Below, one piece after another: positions 1 through 11,574 of a stretch of DNA of 64,000 bases. The DNA comes from Spirometra erinaceieuropaei (Eukaryota; Platyhelminthes; Cestoda; Diphyllobothriidea; Diphyllobothriidae): assembly GCA_902702965.1 (NCBI GenBank), contig CACRXP010000016.1, forward strand, positions 946,305-1,010,304. The letters are read 5' to 3'. Position 1 is the first letter of the stretch. Each line of letters opens with the position of its first letter. The translations under genes and the position numbers were made by a program. Under the pieces are notes generated by a model that was given only the letters and a program-made list of their open reading frames with translations, was not told where the DNA came from and ran no database searches.

Positions 1-1030
1 ACCACACATCAACACTCACCCACCACAAGCACCCAACTGCCACCTACCACGCAAGTGGGAAGTGTGCATCTCGACTCGGTCCCCATGCGGCTTCGGCTGC
101 ACGGGTGACTTGAGTCCGAGACTATCCCGACACGTCAAGCGTCGTGGACAGGAAGGTTGCTGATTGACGCCCCCACTCGGTCCAAGCAGTTCGTCGCGTT
201 GTTTGTGTGCGTTGTGTGAAGTGGCGGACTGGTGGGCTGGGAGACGGGCTGAAACAGCACCTTCCACGGCCCTCTCACGCAAGTGAGAGACACGCCGTTC
301 AACCCCCGTTGTGTGAAATCCTGGTGTATGTGTGTATGGGGGCCCAGGTCGTGCACATGGCGCACGCAGACATGGTCAGTCGACCATGCCAGTCACCGCG
401 CCCATTTCCCACTCCAGTCTGCTGATCGGCTCGGACAGCGGCTGGGGTGTGGGAGTGGGAAGGGAGAGTGAGGTCGACGACTCAGCGCACTTCCTCCTCA
501 CTATAAACAATCTGACGAGCTTGAAGCTATCACGGTGCGCTAAAAGCCGTGGCTTGGAAGGTTGCCAACTGACGGGGTATCTTGGACCTCCTCCTTGACT
601 GGTGGTGGTCTGAGAGTCAGGCCGCAATGACTCCTTCTTAATGTGGCCTTTATGGCACTCCCACCACAGTGTGGGATCCGAGCCAGGCGTCGGCGGCACG
701 CCTAGGTGCGGCTTCGGCCGTGCCAGCCTCCAATCTCGGTTGTGTTGTTTGAAATCCTGGTTATTTGTTGTGTGGACCAGGCGGTGTGGTGGAACGCCTA
801 GGCGAGGATCCGTCCGAGCCATCCACCTGCGGCCTCCCTCGTCTCCGGTCTTCTTGACTCTGTCTTGACACCGGGCTCGGGGGAGGGTGGAAGAGAGATT
901 GTAGGTAGATGCAGCGCAAGTCTACCGGCACTATAAACCCCTGCGTAAGTCACCGTCCCTGCTCCCATTGCTGCTGCAACTGTGGGGCACACGGTGGACA
1001 TAATCGAAATCGATGGTCGAACTATCATGC
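1..1030. repeat. Diverged tandem/dispersed repeat block
   Basis: No gene is seen. Phrases recur within the block: GGAAGGTTGC..TGACG occurs near 149 and 558, and TGAAATCCTGGT near 316 and 750. A stretch at about 627-656 (AATGACTCCTTCTTAATG and on) reappears almost unchanged near 13668-13699. The segment 815-1005 is the reverse complement of a dispersed repeat also present at 9.9, 17.4, 19.7 and 51.2 kb. Open frames here look like by-products of GC-rich repeats. Confidence 0.5.
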
Positions 1031-1417
1031 AAGGGGTAACGAGGTTTCAGAGAGCTCGTGATTTGATTGGTTGTTAGGTCCGCTGCGCTGGCGTTGCGAC
1101 GGACGCAAACGGCCGCGTGCATTTGCACGGCCGAGGACATTAAGGGCAGCATATACTGAAGTACCGAAGCACTGGAGAGAGATCCTGGCTAACGTTGATC
1201 TGAATAGGGTTGTTAGTAAGTCGCGATACTCATCCGCACGTAAGTGAAGAAGGAACGTCAAATAGGCGATAAGGTATAATGGACAGAGATGGGAATTGGA
1301 AATGCGTATAATAATAGTTAATTTTACAAGCAGAATGTGTTAGAACAGTGGAGAAACCTGTCTGGATGGAGAGGCGCTGTGGGCAACTGCAGGGGAGGGT
1401 CGAGGGAGGTGCCGACG

Positions 1418-1445
1418 TATAGAGAGAGAGAAAGAGAGAGAGAGA
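1418..1445. repeat. (AG)n microsatellite
   Basis: Short AG-dinucleotide run with one AAAG interruption. The rest of 1031-1774 shows no recognisable gene or repeat. Confidence 0.8.
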
Positions 1446-1774
1446 ACGATAAGAACGTCACTGTCAGTTGCGGGAAATGAGGTTGACGGATGTGAGAGGA
1501 AGGGACACCGGCCGTCTTCACCAGCACGTAATTACACCATCCCCATCCTAGGTCTGCGCGCCAAAAAGTGTTTCTTCGTTCAAACCCTACTGCTTATCGG
1601 TTGGCTCCCCCCGGCGCCACTTCCTGCTCTTTCCCGTTGGGGTGCGCACGCCTTGCCAGCCTTGACGCTCTCGTTGTCTAATTGACCCCTTTTGTGTTGG
1701 CAGTCGAAATCACGGACTTCACGCACGTAGGGTAACACAAAAATAATACAAAGAATAAACGAAAAGGTGGGGGA

Positions 1775-2473
1775 ATGTCGTCATCGGACACATCATCTTC
1801 GAGTTCGTCAGACAGCTTCACGGACGGTTCTGTTTCCTCAACTTCGAACGATTAAGGACGCTCTTCTATGTTTGAGCCCCCTTATGTCTCTACGTACGAA
1901 GACGGCCATCCGACACCAAATGTACGGGAAAAGAAGTCGGGCGTACGGGGGACTTTGCGCAAGTGGGCTGTACGCTCACAAACGTCAGACTTCCATCTGA
2001 ACGATCTAAAGATTTTGAGACCGTTATTGCCGGATCTCCCAGCTGACGCACGAACTCTGTTGCGAGCGGCAAACTCCTTTGCACCGGTCACGGCAATGGA
2101 CAGTGGTGGGTCCGTTCATTTGGGTCTTATAAATCGGCTGAAAGGTCACTTGCGTAGTTCGTCTCTGCGTTGTCCAGTAGATGAAGTAGCTGTATGCTTA
2201 GCAATCATTGGGCTTCCAATTCATAGGAAGACTACGTGTGAGTTTTGGCCTATTTCAGGTAGAATTGTGGAGCCCATGGAAAGTGCAGCTTTCATCGTAT
2301 TGCGCAGTCGGGAAGCTCTCGAATGTGCAGGAGTTTTGCAAACCACTGTGGCCATAGATAGTAGGCGAGTTAGTACTGGGAATTTAGTACGTTATGCCTC
2401 AGGTGAGATTGGATTGGTTTACGTGGAGTTTTGGGCAAGACCCTATTTCGTAGCCGCGTCTGTTAGGGGCTAG
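1775..2473 (+). pseudogene. Transposase-like ORF fragment (DNA transposon)
   Basis: A Ser/Asp-rich start (MSSSDTSSSSSSDS, from ATG at 1775) runs to a stop at 1855 after 26 codons. A second open frame at 1868-2473 follows at once and encodes 201 residues, including RPLLPDLPADARTLLR and IIGLPIHRKTTCEFWPISG. The order of a 'Trp-Ala ... Leu-Pro ... Asp-X-Arg-Thr-Leu-Leu' block and a later 'D/I-GLP-hydrophilic-S/T ... WPI' block resembles uncharacterised transposase-like proteins of invertebrates, in which the text reads like NIDGLPLFKSS..WPILG. This is recognition by pattern only, with no search. The 12 nt between the frames and the run-out into a telomere-like array at 2450 suggest a broken copy. 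A short two-exon host gene is the alternative. Confidence 0.35.
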
Positions 2474-2548
2474 GGGTCAGGGGTTAAGGTTAGAGGTTGG
2501 GGTTAGGCTGGGGCTTGTTTACTGCAGGTACGGCTACGAAATAAGATC
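2439..2548. repeat. Telomere-like array within inverted repeats (copy 1)
   Basis: An 18-bp inverted repeat (2439-2456 and 2531-2548, 16 of 18 matching, core TTATTTCGTAGCCG) encloses a short run of GGTTAGGG-like variants at about 2463-2515. The core GTAGCCG is shared with the arms of copy 2. Confidence 0.55.
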
Positions 2549-3731
2549 CGACCGAGTTTTGTAATGTAGAAGATTACTTCTATTATTCCATCCAGTCCTT
2601 CAACATCCAGGTTTACAAGTGTAGGTTGGGGACTGACATTCACAACTGCCCTTTGACGCCCACGATGCAGAAGTATGCGTGCTTTCCCATGCAGGATGAG
2701 TTCGTCCTCATTGACGTTGGGACTCGGCAGACGACGCGGCGGTTGGTGAGCTTGTAGGCTGACTGTTGAATGTGTCCGACGACGGCCTTTCCTCAACCTT
2801 TCCAAAGCAATCACTGACATTCCCACTACGAAGTGGTCACTTTCTGCAAATCCTACAACCCGGCGGTCCCTTCATTGCTGATTCGCAATTAGTGCAGGGG
2901 TACATGGTGAGTTAGCATGGCATTTACTCTGATCATTTCCTACCTTTTCCTGTTGGATTGTAGATTACTATGCGCGACAGTCCACATCGCAACAGTAAGC
3001 CAAATGGTAAGTACGACGTGGCCAATTGGGTGTCCGGTGATGTTCAGTTGCCATCGTCCTCATCAGTAGGGTTCTCGAACACATGACACAGTTTTCTTTC
3101 AGGCTTCGTCCAGGAATGCTGACTCCAGAATCACACTCCAGAGGGCTTATCTCCCAGTTATACCAGTAAGCTTCTCCTTTGCTTATACGTCTGTTTTGGA
3201 TGAGGCTTCTCGGACGAGTGCACCTAGGCGTAAACAGCATCGCCATGTAGACATCGTAAGAAAAAACCGCGGTTACTGTGGATGATTCAAGGCCGTCAAG
3301 AAATTCTGCTCAACCAAAATGAACAGAAGGCAGGAATGCGACCCTTCGTCAGGAGATTCGACGACTGACGGCAGCAGCATCGCAGCTTGCAGCTAACGAA
3401 GGTAATTTATAATATATCTATACTATTGATAAATGCAATGGTTATAATTGGCAAGACTGTATTTAACTGCCCTTGTGAAATATTCCTCTTGTAGAACTCC
3501 CATCCACAACGGACGAATTGGCCACCCAACAAGGGGACCAACTACCATAGTCCATTATAACAACCTCCAGATGTCCTGTATTTTTTAAAAATAATATACT
3601 GTTTTTTCTATTGGAATGTGTTACGTTGATTTCCTTACTGGGTCTTAGTGGGGACGCTATTAAGGGCGATGGCGGGGGTGGTACAATGGAGGGGGACCCC
3701 TGGCTGAGTAAGGTGGGAAGCTCGCTCTTCA
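2549..3731. other. No recognisable gene
   Basis: Frames of up to about 119 codons occur on both strands, but none has a recognisable domain, splice context or composition that would support a gene. Confidence 0.4.
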
Positions 3732-3885
3732 GAGCTCGGAACGAGCTCGCAAGCCTACGTCTGGGAGATCGTTTCGGGGTCGTCTTGGCGAGCTCTGAAC
3801 GAGCTAGGATCCATGACCACATCAGAGCGCCACTAGAGCTCGCACACCTCGTGAAACGAGCTCTGTGCGAGCTCGTTCAGAGCTC
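3732..3885. repeat. GAGCTC palindrome cluster
   Basis: Seven GAGCTC hexamers lie in 154 bp (3732, 3743, 3790, 3836, 3858, 3869, 3880), several with the extensions GAACGAGCTC or GAGCTCGTTC. The 3856-3885 end is itself strongly palindromic. No coding meaning is seen. Confidence 0.8.
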
Positions 3886-4339
3886 TCTTTGCTTAAATGT
3901 CTACCGGCAGACATCTTAGAATTCAGAAGGGCTTGTTTGGGCTAATTTACTGTTCTTCTGTCGTTTCGATCACTTCGGTCTGCATTTGCGCGATCGTTTC
4001 AGAGCGGACTGACACCCGAACAACTTTGTGCAGCCACAAAGGAGATCTGTCGTTGACAGGCATGACCGTAGTACTGTCGCCTCTGGAACTCCCGGTCGTT
4101 GCAGCAACATTGCTCTTCTCCTCTAACGAAGGACAGTACATGCCCAATCTATTCACGATCCTCCTCTTGAATTAACACAGAAACCATCCCCCCCAAGAGG
4201 CCGAGGCAGCGAGAGAAGAGAAAAATCGATCAGCATGCGGTTACTTGAAATTCCCGGTCAATCAAATGCACTTTACACTTTGACCATGGAGAGCCGACCA
4301 AGCTCTTAGAAACGTTAGCACCTAAAAAAACCCCGGTCA

Positions 4340-4796
4340 GATGTGGTCATGTGGCCGCACCTGAGGTAAACAAACTCCAGCCACCTGTAATACGGGACCG
4401 GCGGTAATAGGGGTTTTTCAGGTGGGGCCGGGGAACGCACAGGCGACGAGGTCAAGTAATTGTATGTAAAATAAAAGCTATTGGGAATACGCGGTTGCAC
4501 GTTGAGCGGTTAAGAAATAGATGCCCCAACCCCTAACCTTAAACCTAAGCCCCAACCCCCTAACCCTAACCCCAAAACATCCAACGCGAAAGTTAGAAGG
4601 AGACGACAGGCCGAAAGTCGACAGGGACCACCGCATTGGGTCGAAAAAAGTAGACACGGTAACAAAGAAACAAGGCCGCCAACACAACACACACCGCAAC
4701 GCACATCAACACCATGCGAACGTAATCACACCAACTCAAAATAATTAATTAGGTCAGCAGCATTGTGTCCATCAGGTGCGGCTACATAACCACATC
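4340..4796. mobile_element. MITE-like element with telomere-like core (copy 2)
   Basis: Inverted arms at 4340-4366 and 4770-4796 match at about 24 of 27 positions (consensus begins GATGTGGTTATGTAGCCGCA). Between them, 4523-4578 holds degenerate CCCTAA/CCTTAA/CCCCAA repeats, followed by unrelated DNA. No transposase frame is present. Arm length and lack of coding capacity fit a non-autonomous TIR element; superfamily unknown. Confidence 0.55.
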
Positions 4797-5094
4797 TTGC
4801 CTAAATCCCGTTCCGGTGAGCCTATTTTTTTTCTTCAGAAACACCTGAAACCTAAAAAACCTTGTTCTGAAAGATTTGTCCCAAGTTCGCGCAGTAATTT
4901 CCTCAAAAATTCAACAGGACAGAATGCCACTTGGCTCTATGAGAACCGGCGTCAACTGCAGTGGAACTGCGACGCTACCGACTACGGTCCAGTACGTCCT
5001 CCAAATAATCAACAGTTGGTGCCCCTATTCGTCGCACAAACGTAAACTGCGATATTAATTAACACTGCAAAATTAAGGATTTTCCTGAAGCGCA

Positions 5095-5745
5095 TGCTGA
5101 TTTCCACCCGCGTCAAAGCTACGCGCAGTGGTTGCAAAGAGCAAGAAACATCTGCCCTATTGAGATACTAGATGCAGAAATTGCCGGCCGCAGAGCAACC
5201 TTGTTTAAACGTGAATATCCGGCATGTTTCGTCCAAAAGTACAGCAATACCTTACTGCCAAAATTAACGGAACAACCAATCCCGAAAGAGCCCGTTGTAA
5301 TATCCTTACCTTCAAGAATCATATCCTCTCAAACACCATCAAGCGATGATTGAGATGCACCACTGAAAGGACCTACAACGCAGCCGAAATCATATTCAAC
5401 AGTCCCACTAAAGGTATTCCATTTCCAGGGGCAAAGGATGCCTAGCCATTGCACGCCACCTCCAATTGTGTTTATGAATTTACATGTGTTTATAGACACA
5501 AATACGTTGGGCGAACGCGAAGACGGTTAGCAGCCAGGCCAATGGAGCACCTGTCTAATTGGCTTTTAAAGCAGGAAAATAAAATTTCTGGTTCTTCTAT
5601 CACGAAAGACCTCCCAGCTAGTGGTCACTCCACTGACCCAAAAACATTCTTCCATGTACTTGTTCGGGTACGAAAAGCTCGGATACTGCGTTACTTAGGG
5701 GCAGCCAATGTACGGCAGGAGAAACCCGACCTATGCAAATAGTTA
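5095..5745 (+). pseudogene. Penelope-like retroelement, 3' part with GIY-YIG domain
   Basis: The second frame (5449-5742) reads CVYEFTCVYRHKYVGRTRRR, then MEH and DLPASGHS, which is the GIY-YIG endonuclease tail of Penelope-like elements: Tyr...KYVG with the downstream Arg and Glu-His. The first frame (5132-5353) carries the stretch just upstream in such elements (YPACFVQKYSNTLLPKL). The segment at 5340-5450, in shifted frames, resembles the 'ERTY.AAE.IFNSPT' linker also found on the minus strand near 7690-7920. At least two frame changes separate the parts, and the reverse transcriptase fingers and palm are missing, so the copy is 5'-truncated and dead. It ends close to the stop at 5740. Confidence 0.75.
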
Positions 5746-7138
5746 GACCACGTGGTCAGCTTCGGCCTCCCCTTGTAAAGCTCAGCCCCTTGATTTACAC
5801 ACCCCCTGCGTGTTGAATTCTTCGTTTATTCTTTCCAAAATTGCGTTTTTAAGTTACTATTTTCATTGGTCAGTCTGTTTACGGCAAACAATGATCTTGC
5901 TGTTTTGCGATTATTTTTCTGTGTAAATTAAAAGTGCCGTGTGTTTTTATTCGTTATCTGTGTTATGGAACGACATGATGTAATAAATAAACCGTCGGTA
6001 GATTTATTGCTACCAATAGATTCTGCTGTATAGGCCTGTTTAAAAAACACTTTTAAATTGTCGATACGGGTCGATATCCATCTAAACACGACATGGATGG
6101 GTAAGGATCGGGTGAAGGTCCCGAGCATCTGCGGCATACAAAGAATACCGACTGTACGTATTTAAGAAGGTTTAGGTCCGTCACTATTATTTCGGTTTGG
6201 ATACATTAAAACTACATGTTAGTGGTCGCCATGCCAATATCCGCGAAGACTCTACATTGAGCCCCAAAGCACAATAGGATGGGCACGTTCCGTAACCTGG
6301 TCGGTCAACGTCCACCCCCCATTTACGATCGCAACCAACAAGGCAACACGCTCGAAAAACCCGGTTTCAAACCTCAGGCCTCCTAGAAGTGGGGCCGAAT
6401 ATGACTAGCTGATGACTTCTAACAGGTCAGAAACGGCCACCCCATATCCCTCCTTTGTCGCGCCATTCGTTTATATACGTATATTCATACATGAATGTGT
6501 GTTTTAGCATGTCTATTTTCAGGTCTGTCAAACGAATTCTGGAAAGTTGGTTTCTTAAAAGAGCTGTCTTCAACCTTCTAGACCTGGAGTTCGGTGCGGC
6601 TGGTTGAGGACGCCCAATGGGTCAGAAACTACTGCCTCAGTCTCTCTTGCCTTTTCTGGAGGAAGTATCGAGCTTTGAGGAGTGTCGAAGCCTCTGACTG
6701 TGGTCACCGCAGAATGAGGGCCGGATAGGGTCCCGCCTGGAGGCAAAAATGTTCTTACAGCTTCTATGAAGGACAAATTATCATAAAACCGTGGGTCTTC
6801 TATCACTACAGACACCATTTTTGTGACCTGTTATTCAAGTGCAAACAGCAGAGGCATAAAAGTCAAGTGGCCTTTAGTCTTTTAAGTATGCAATGACAGT
6901 TTGCAGATCAGAAAAGTTCATTAAATGTATGACCTCATTAAATCCTGAACGTCCCGCCATACGAAAATTTATTCCGCAAAAAAGCTCTCAAATTACTAGC
7001 TGTACACTTTTTGACCTGCGCTGGTGAAAGTTTAAATAAAAATTGTGTGTGCATTGCCGAATATACTGAGAAAAAAATGTTGAACAGACTGTTACGAGCA
7101 TCGGATATTTGCTTGTCCGAAGTTTTCTCCCTCGTATG
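5746..7138. other. No recognisable gene; one unplaced ORF
   Basis: A minus-strand frame at 6570-6818 (82 residues, beginning MVSVVIEDPRFYDNLSF) has fairly normal composition but matches nothing I recognise. It may be chance or a retroelement leader fragment. Nothing else is supported here. Confidence 0.3.
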
Positions 7139-7400
7139 GATTTACAACAGGCGTAAACAACAGGATTCGTTAGTACCACTAAAACTCGCGACAGCTTGCC
7201 ACCTGGAGCCCGTCGCTGTATAACACAGATAACGAATAAGAAGCATGGAGCCTGTTGGATCTGAACAGAAAATCAATGCGAAGACAGCGAGATCATTGTT
7301 CGGAGCTGACAGTCTAATCAATAAAAAGGGCAACTTGAAAAAGACATGGGATGAAAAAAGAAGAGGAAAGCCAACATACCAAGGGGGAGGGAGGAGCGAA
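7139..7400 (+). mobile_element. Penelope-associated fragment A (plus copy)
   Basis: In shifted frames this reads YNRRKQQDSLVPLKLATACH and later AKTARSLFGADSLINKK. The same order, NRRKQQNLLTP then ATTCQL and AKTPRSLSSAPSLINKK, is found on the minus strand at 9006-9224. The two stretches are therefore copies of one element. Its closeness to Penelope pieces suggests it belongs to one, but no diagnostic domain is present. Confidence 0.5.
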
Positions 7401-7686
7401 ATCTAAGTAACAGGTAGTTCCTATGCAAGGTAAGGTTGACTACATGGCTCAAATATTTGCAAAAAGTCGGGTTCCTCCCTCTGTATATAAACTGTTTTCA
7501 GGTGGTGCAATTTCCGAGTAATTCACGCCCGAACAAGTACCCGGAAGGCTGTTTTTGGATCAACAGAGTGGTCGCTACCGAGGAGGCGCTTTGTGGTAGA
7601 AGAACGGTGGATTTTATTTTCCTGTTCTAAGAGTCATTTAGTTACCAGTTGGCTTCTTTCGTCAATGGTTGATTTCTCAAATGGTC

Positions 7687-7920
7687 CTACCACCAGTTGC
7701 CTTTACGTACGCCCAATGCACTTGCATCTGCCAGTGAATGTGAGTTCATAAACACAGTTCGAGGTGGCATCCAATGGTAAATCACCGTTCGGCCTTGAAA
7801 TTGGAGTAGCTCAGTAGGACTGTTGAATATGAGTTCGGCTGCACTGTAAGTTCTTTCTTTTGCGCATCGTAACCGTCGCGTGATGAAATTTGAAATTTTA
7901 TCATCCTTAGGGCGCAAGGA
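7687..7920 (-). pseudogene. Penelope-like linker fragment
   Basis: The minus-strand frame reads RRLRCAKERTYSAAELIFNS, then LLQFQGRT and MPPRTVFMNSH. This matches the region between reverse transcriptase and GIY-YIG of Penelope-like elements, and parallels the shifted frames at 5340-5480 (PTTQPKSYSTVPLKVFHFQG; PPPIVFMNLH). No catalytic residues lie in it. Confidence 0.6.
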
Positions 7921-8118
7921 TAGTAAAGTGAGCCTTTTCGGAGTTGTCTGTTATGTCAAGTTTAGCCGCAAGGGGCTGCTGTACCTTTAAGTAAAACTTG
8001 CTGCGTAAACAGGTTTAATCAATTTTTTTTAATTTCCAAATCTTTTTCAAAATCTGCCAAAATCTCAGTGAATTACGTGAGCCTAGTAGTCATCTGGTGG
8101 ATTCTAGGTGAATTACTC

Positions 8119-8367
8119 AGGAAATCCTGCTTGGGCAGTCAACTTACTGTATCAGATTTGGTGGATTCCAGACGTTGCAGTAGGTTGGGCTGGTAACTTG
8201 ACCCAGTGGTAATTAAACTCGCGTCGTCCGGCGGGACCTCGTAGCTCAGGTGGTTAGAGCGTTGGCTGTACTAAAGCCCTTCCCCTTACTGCGTGGGTTC
8301 GAATCCCACCGAGGCGCCGAGTTTTTCACAGTTGGGTCAATATGAATTATTCAAAATCTGCCAAAAT
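8119..8367 (+). repeat. tRNA-derived SINE, family B, copy 1
   Basis: The middle (about 8238-8318) looks like a tRNA gene: A-box TAGCTCAGGTGGTTAGAGC, and B-box GGGTTCGAATCCC in a perfect 5-bp T-arm stem. The acceptor stem pairs at only about 5 of 7 positions and the anticodon arm is irregular, so it is not a functional tRNA gene. The copy at 59625-59855 matches far outside the tRNA part, from AGGAAATCCTGC at the left to AAAATCTGCCAAAA at the right, so the repeat unit is about 240 bp. This is what separates a SINE from a lone tRNA gene. Confidence 0.7.
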
Positions 8368-8394
8368 ATCAATGAATTAATCAATTTTCCTTTG

Positions 8395-8760
8395 GGGCAG
8401 GCTATTTGGGTGTCTAGTGTCTCTATAGAGCAAATGTTTCTTGCTCTTTTGAAGAGTGTGGACAAGGTTACGTCTCCGTTGTAATGGTAAGAAATTCGTG
8501 TAGTGCAAATATTGGCCTATTTACATATTTTTTATGAAGAACCGTTTGTCTAATTATATCATTTTCCTCTTTGAATATACAGACGTCCAGGGGAGGCAGC
8601 TTATTGCACTGTTCATTCTCCATTGCAAATTTAATCTTAGGATGTAGGTTATTCAGGGAATTAAGTATGTCTTCGCCTTCTTCATCTTTATCAACAATCA
8701 CGAATATATCGTCTACATATCTTTTGTATAATGTTTCCACCCCCTATTTCAATGACACCT
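8395..8760 (-). pseudogene. Penelope-like reverse transcriptase fragment
   Basis: The minus-strand frame 8468-8740 reads METLYKRYVDDIFVIVDKDE, then LNSLHP-like LNNLHPKIKFAMENE and LPPLDVCIFKE. The YVDD catalytic motif followed by IKF.ME.E and LP.LDV is typical of Penelope-like reverse transcriptases. The stretch 8395-8450 also matches 5139-5175 in reverse (GAGCAAGAAACAT), so it derives from the same element family. Both ends are truncated. Confidence 0.75.
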
Positions 8761-9005
8761 TCTCTTTTAAGTAGCCCAGAAAACGTCGGCGAAGGTAAGA
8801 CTGAGGAGACTTGTCTTTGCAACTCCGTCAGTTTGTCAGCATAGTTTTTCATTAAACAGAAATAGAATATTTTTCGGGTTAATTTCGACAGATCACCAGC
8901 ATTTCGGGTGACATACGAGTTTCAGACGCATGGGAGCATGTGAAAAGGATTTTTTTCACCAAGTGGTGCGTTTTCTCCTATATAGTTGTTCTGCTTCTAA
9001 AGAGG

Positions 9006-9235
9006 TCACACATTTGCTGGTTGGACTTCCCTTTTCTTTCCTCTAAAGCACTTTTTATTGATTAGACTGGGTGCACTTGACAATGACCTTGGTGTCTTGG
9101 CACTCATTTCCTGTGCAAATTCGGCTTGCTGTTGCAGTTGACAAGTTGTCGCGAAGTATGTTGGAGTCAGTAAATTCTGCTGTTTACGCCTGTTTTGATG
9201 TGAGCAACGGTTGCCGGTTTTCATTCTCCTAAATG
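9006..9235 (-). mobile_element. Penelope-associated fragment A (minus copy)
   Basis: Reads NRRKQQNLLTPTYFATTCQL and later FAQEMSAKTPRSLSSAPSL on the minus strand; it is the counterpart of the plus-strand copy at 7139-7400. Region 9236-9885 has nothing recognisable. Confidence 0.5.
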
Positions 9236-9885
9236 AGAGGGCGCCTCATGACTCACATTTACCCTCTTTCTGTGATTGAATCTCAAAATCGGAGATACTT
9301 GGTGTAGCTTGAAGTCCCTGCGCCCTGCGCCTGCGTATTTTGTGAAACTCATGTAACACACTACCTGTTATTCGTATCATCCAATCATGTGCATTATTGG
9401 CTTTGGCTTTGCACATTCGTCTCTCCGTAAATATCGTTGAACCAATGGCTGACCAGACTGCGGGAGGGAACTTTTGATTGGTTCAACGACCCACCTAAAG
9501 TTTCCAATTTTTCTAGGCCTTCGGGGCTTCAAACTGGACTTCTGTTTTTACCCTTCAAAACAACAACACCTAATAACCGACATTCCTAACTGTGTTATGC
9601 ACGTCTGGAAGAGGCTTACAGGCGTTTGGACTGATAGTCAAGCTACGATGACGGCTTATCCGTGTGGCCTTTCTGACGCCCTCTTGTCGTGAGCGATCCG
9701 AGGAAAACTGACTCATGTGGAGTGAGGTGTCAGTGCATGCTTGGCGCTCACAAGCGGAGGTTTCTTGCCACGTCGACTATTACGTCCGTCATCACTTCAA
9801 GTTGCTTTGAGCGCGTTTTTGCTTTGAAATATGGTTGCTCTAGGAGTACTAAAGTAATGTGGATTCGGCGTAGATTTGCTTTGCC

Positions 9886-10170
9886 GACAGTTCAACCGTC
9901 GTGACCGACGATGTCCGTCGTGTGTTCCACAGAAGGAAGAGAACAAGCACGGTGACTTGCTTTTGATTTATGTTTACTCCGATAGTGGACTTGCACAGCA
10001 TCTGCCGCACTCTCTCCTCCCTGCCTGGATTCGGTGTCAAGAAAGGGTCAAGAAGACCGAATGCAGGGAAGGGCGCAGACGACTGGCGCGGCGGAAACCC
10101 GCACCTAGGCGTACAACGGCGCCCTCAGGTTCACAGCGCACACTGAGCAGGATTTTATACAATAACTAAA
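9886..10170 (+). repeat. Dispersed repeat family C, copy
   Basis: Shares the order CAACCGTCGTGACCGACGAT, TTCCACAG, GCACGGTGACTTG, CTGCCGCACTCTCTCCTCC, GTGTCAAG..GTCAAGAAGACC with the copies at 17345, 19698 and 51222 and the inverted copy near 815-1005. Non-coding; about 280-480 bp long. No terminal repeats or tail were recognised. Confidence 0.65.
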
Positions 10171-11574
10171 AGGGTTGGCGATGCGTGCGTCTGCGCCTGG
10201 GCATGCCCGGTGCACCCCCCATGTTGGTGCGCGTGTTGTACAACGCCTGTCGGAACACAATCTGTCGCATCTGCCGCGCGACCCTTTTTAGAGGCTGCGT
10301 CGACTTCTCCTGCACATGTATAAATCAAATTGAACATAAACTGGAGATTAGTTCGCGTATACACAGAAGGGGTGCTCCAAATAATACTCGTGTTCGTTCA
10401 TAGTCTGGGGAAAAAACAATCTCGGTTCCACTTTCATGCTAGTGGTCGGAGAGGTCGCGAGCAAGAAGATGGTCGAAGCGTGGCAGTTAATGTACGCGTC
10501 CAAATACCAGGCGCCACGGAATCGAGCTGGAAGTCGCAGACTAACCACGGGATTGGTGACCCACAAAGATAGACAAAACTATCCAAAATAAAACTGAATC
10601 GGGCTGAATGGCTGATTTACAATATAAACTGTCTGCTTACTGATTACTTTAGCTTGGAAGATGAACCCGAGATCCGGTTTGAAAACTCAGGTTAATAAAT
10701 TACTGTTGCAAACAGTTAACTCGTCAATATCAGCATAAACGAGAGTCCGATTGGCCCTAAGAGTAAGTATAATTATGCGAGTCAGATTCCTAGTAGGTAG
10801 ACCTACTCGTGGACTAGAATCGTCAGTCAGGTCGCGGTGTGAAGAAAAGGATCACATGCATGTCGAGGAGGTCCACTTAGGGTCTTCGAAATGGGGCGAA
10901 GTTGACTAGTAGTGCAGGACCCCTATTTACGACCCACAAGCCGCGATTGTGCAATTCTGATTGGTTAAGAGCAAAGGGCCATGTCGTATATAACGGGTCC
11001 TAGGATTTATAGCTAATAAAGTGTCTAGCGTCCAACGGACTACGTCTGTCGATCAACGTTCACGCAGGGAAGGAAGTCGTCGTGCTGCTGTAACAACTAT
11101 GGAGTTCAAAGATGCAACACTTACATTCCCCTCGAATAAACTGAACTGAACTGAACCCCTCCCCCCACGTGTGCGTTTGTGAGAGAGATATTGTCAGCGA
11201 TCGCCGGCCATTCGTGAAGCACGGAGGTGGGTTGATCAATAGCCTGCATCTATTCGGGGACAAAACAACTTCCCTATCTGAGATTAATGAAAACAAAGAG
11301 GACGGCGTCTAGGACGCCTATATTGCCTCGCGCGATCGAGCATGGCTGGCTGACGACGTCTAATTAGCCAGAAGTGGTCACTCCAGTCACCACTGTCCTG
11401 GTCAGCAATATTCTTCTACCTAGTAATAGCAACCAAATATATAGAGCAGTTTTCTTATTATGTTTTTTGTTTTTTCCAGTTTTAAATGCTGTTCGCAAAT
11501 AGCTGGTGCCCGTCATACGCCTTTATATTCCATGAATGTCTTGGCGTCCTTTCCCAGCCACATAACGAAAAAAA
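10171..11574. other. No recognisable gene
   Basis: Mixed composition, frames under 81 codons, no domain or strong repeat seen. Confidence 0.4.

Noticed and set aside
8238..8318. A functional tRNA gene
   Set aside because: The A and B boxes are good, but the acceptor stem has mismatches, the anticodon arm does not fold well, and the match to the copy at 59.7 kb extends beyond the tRNA part, so it is a SINE.
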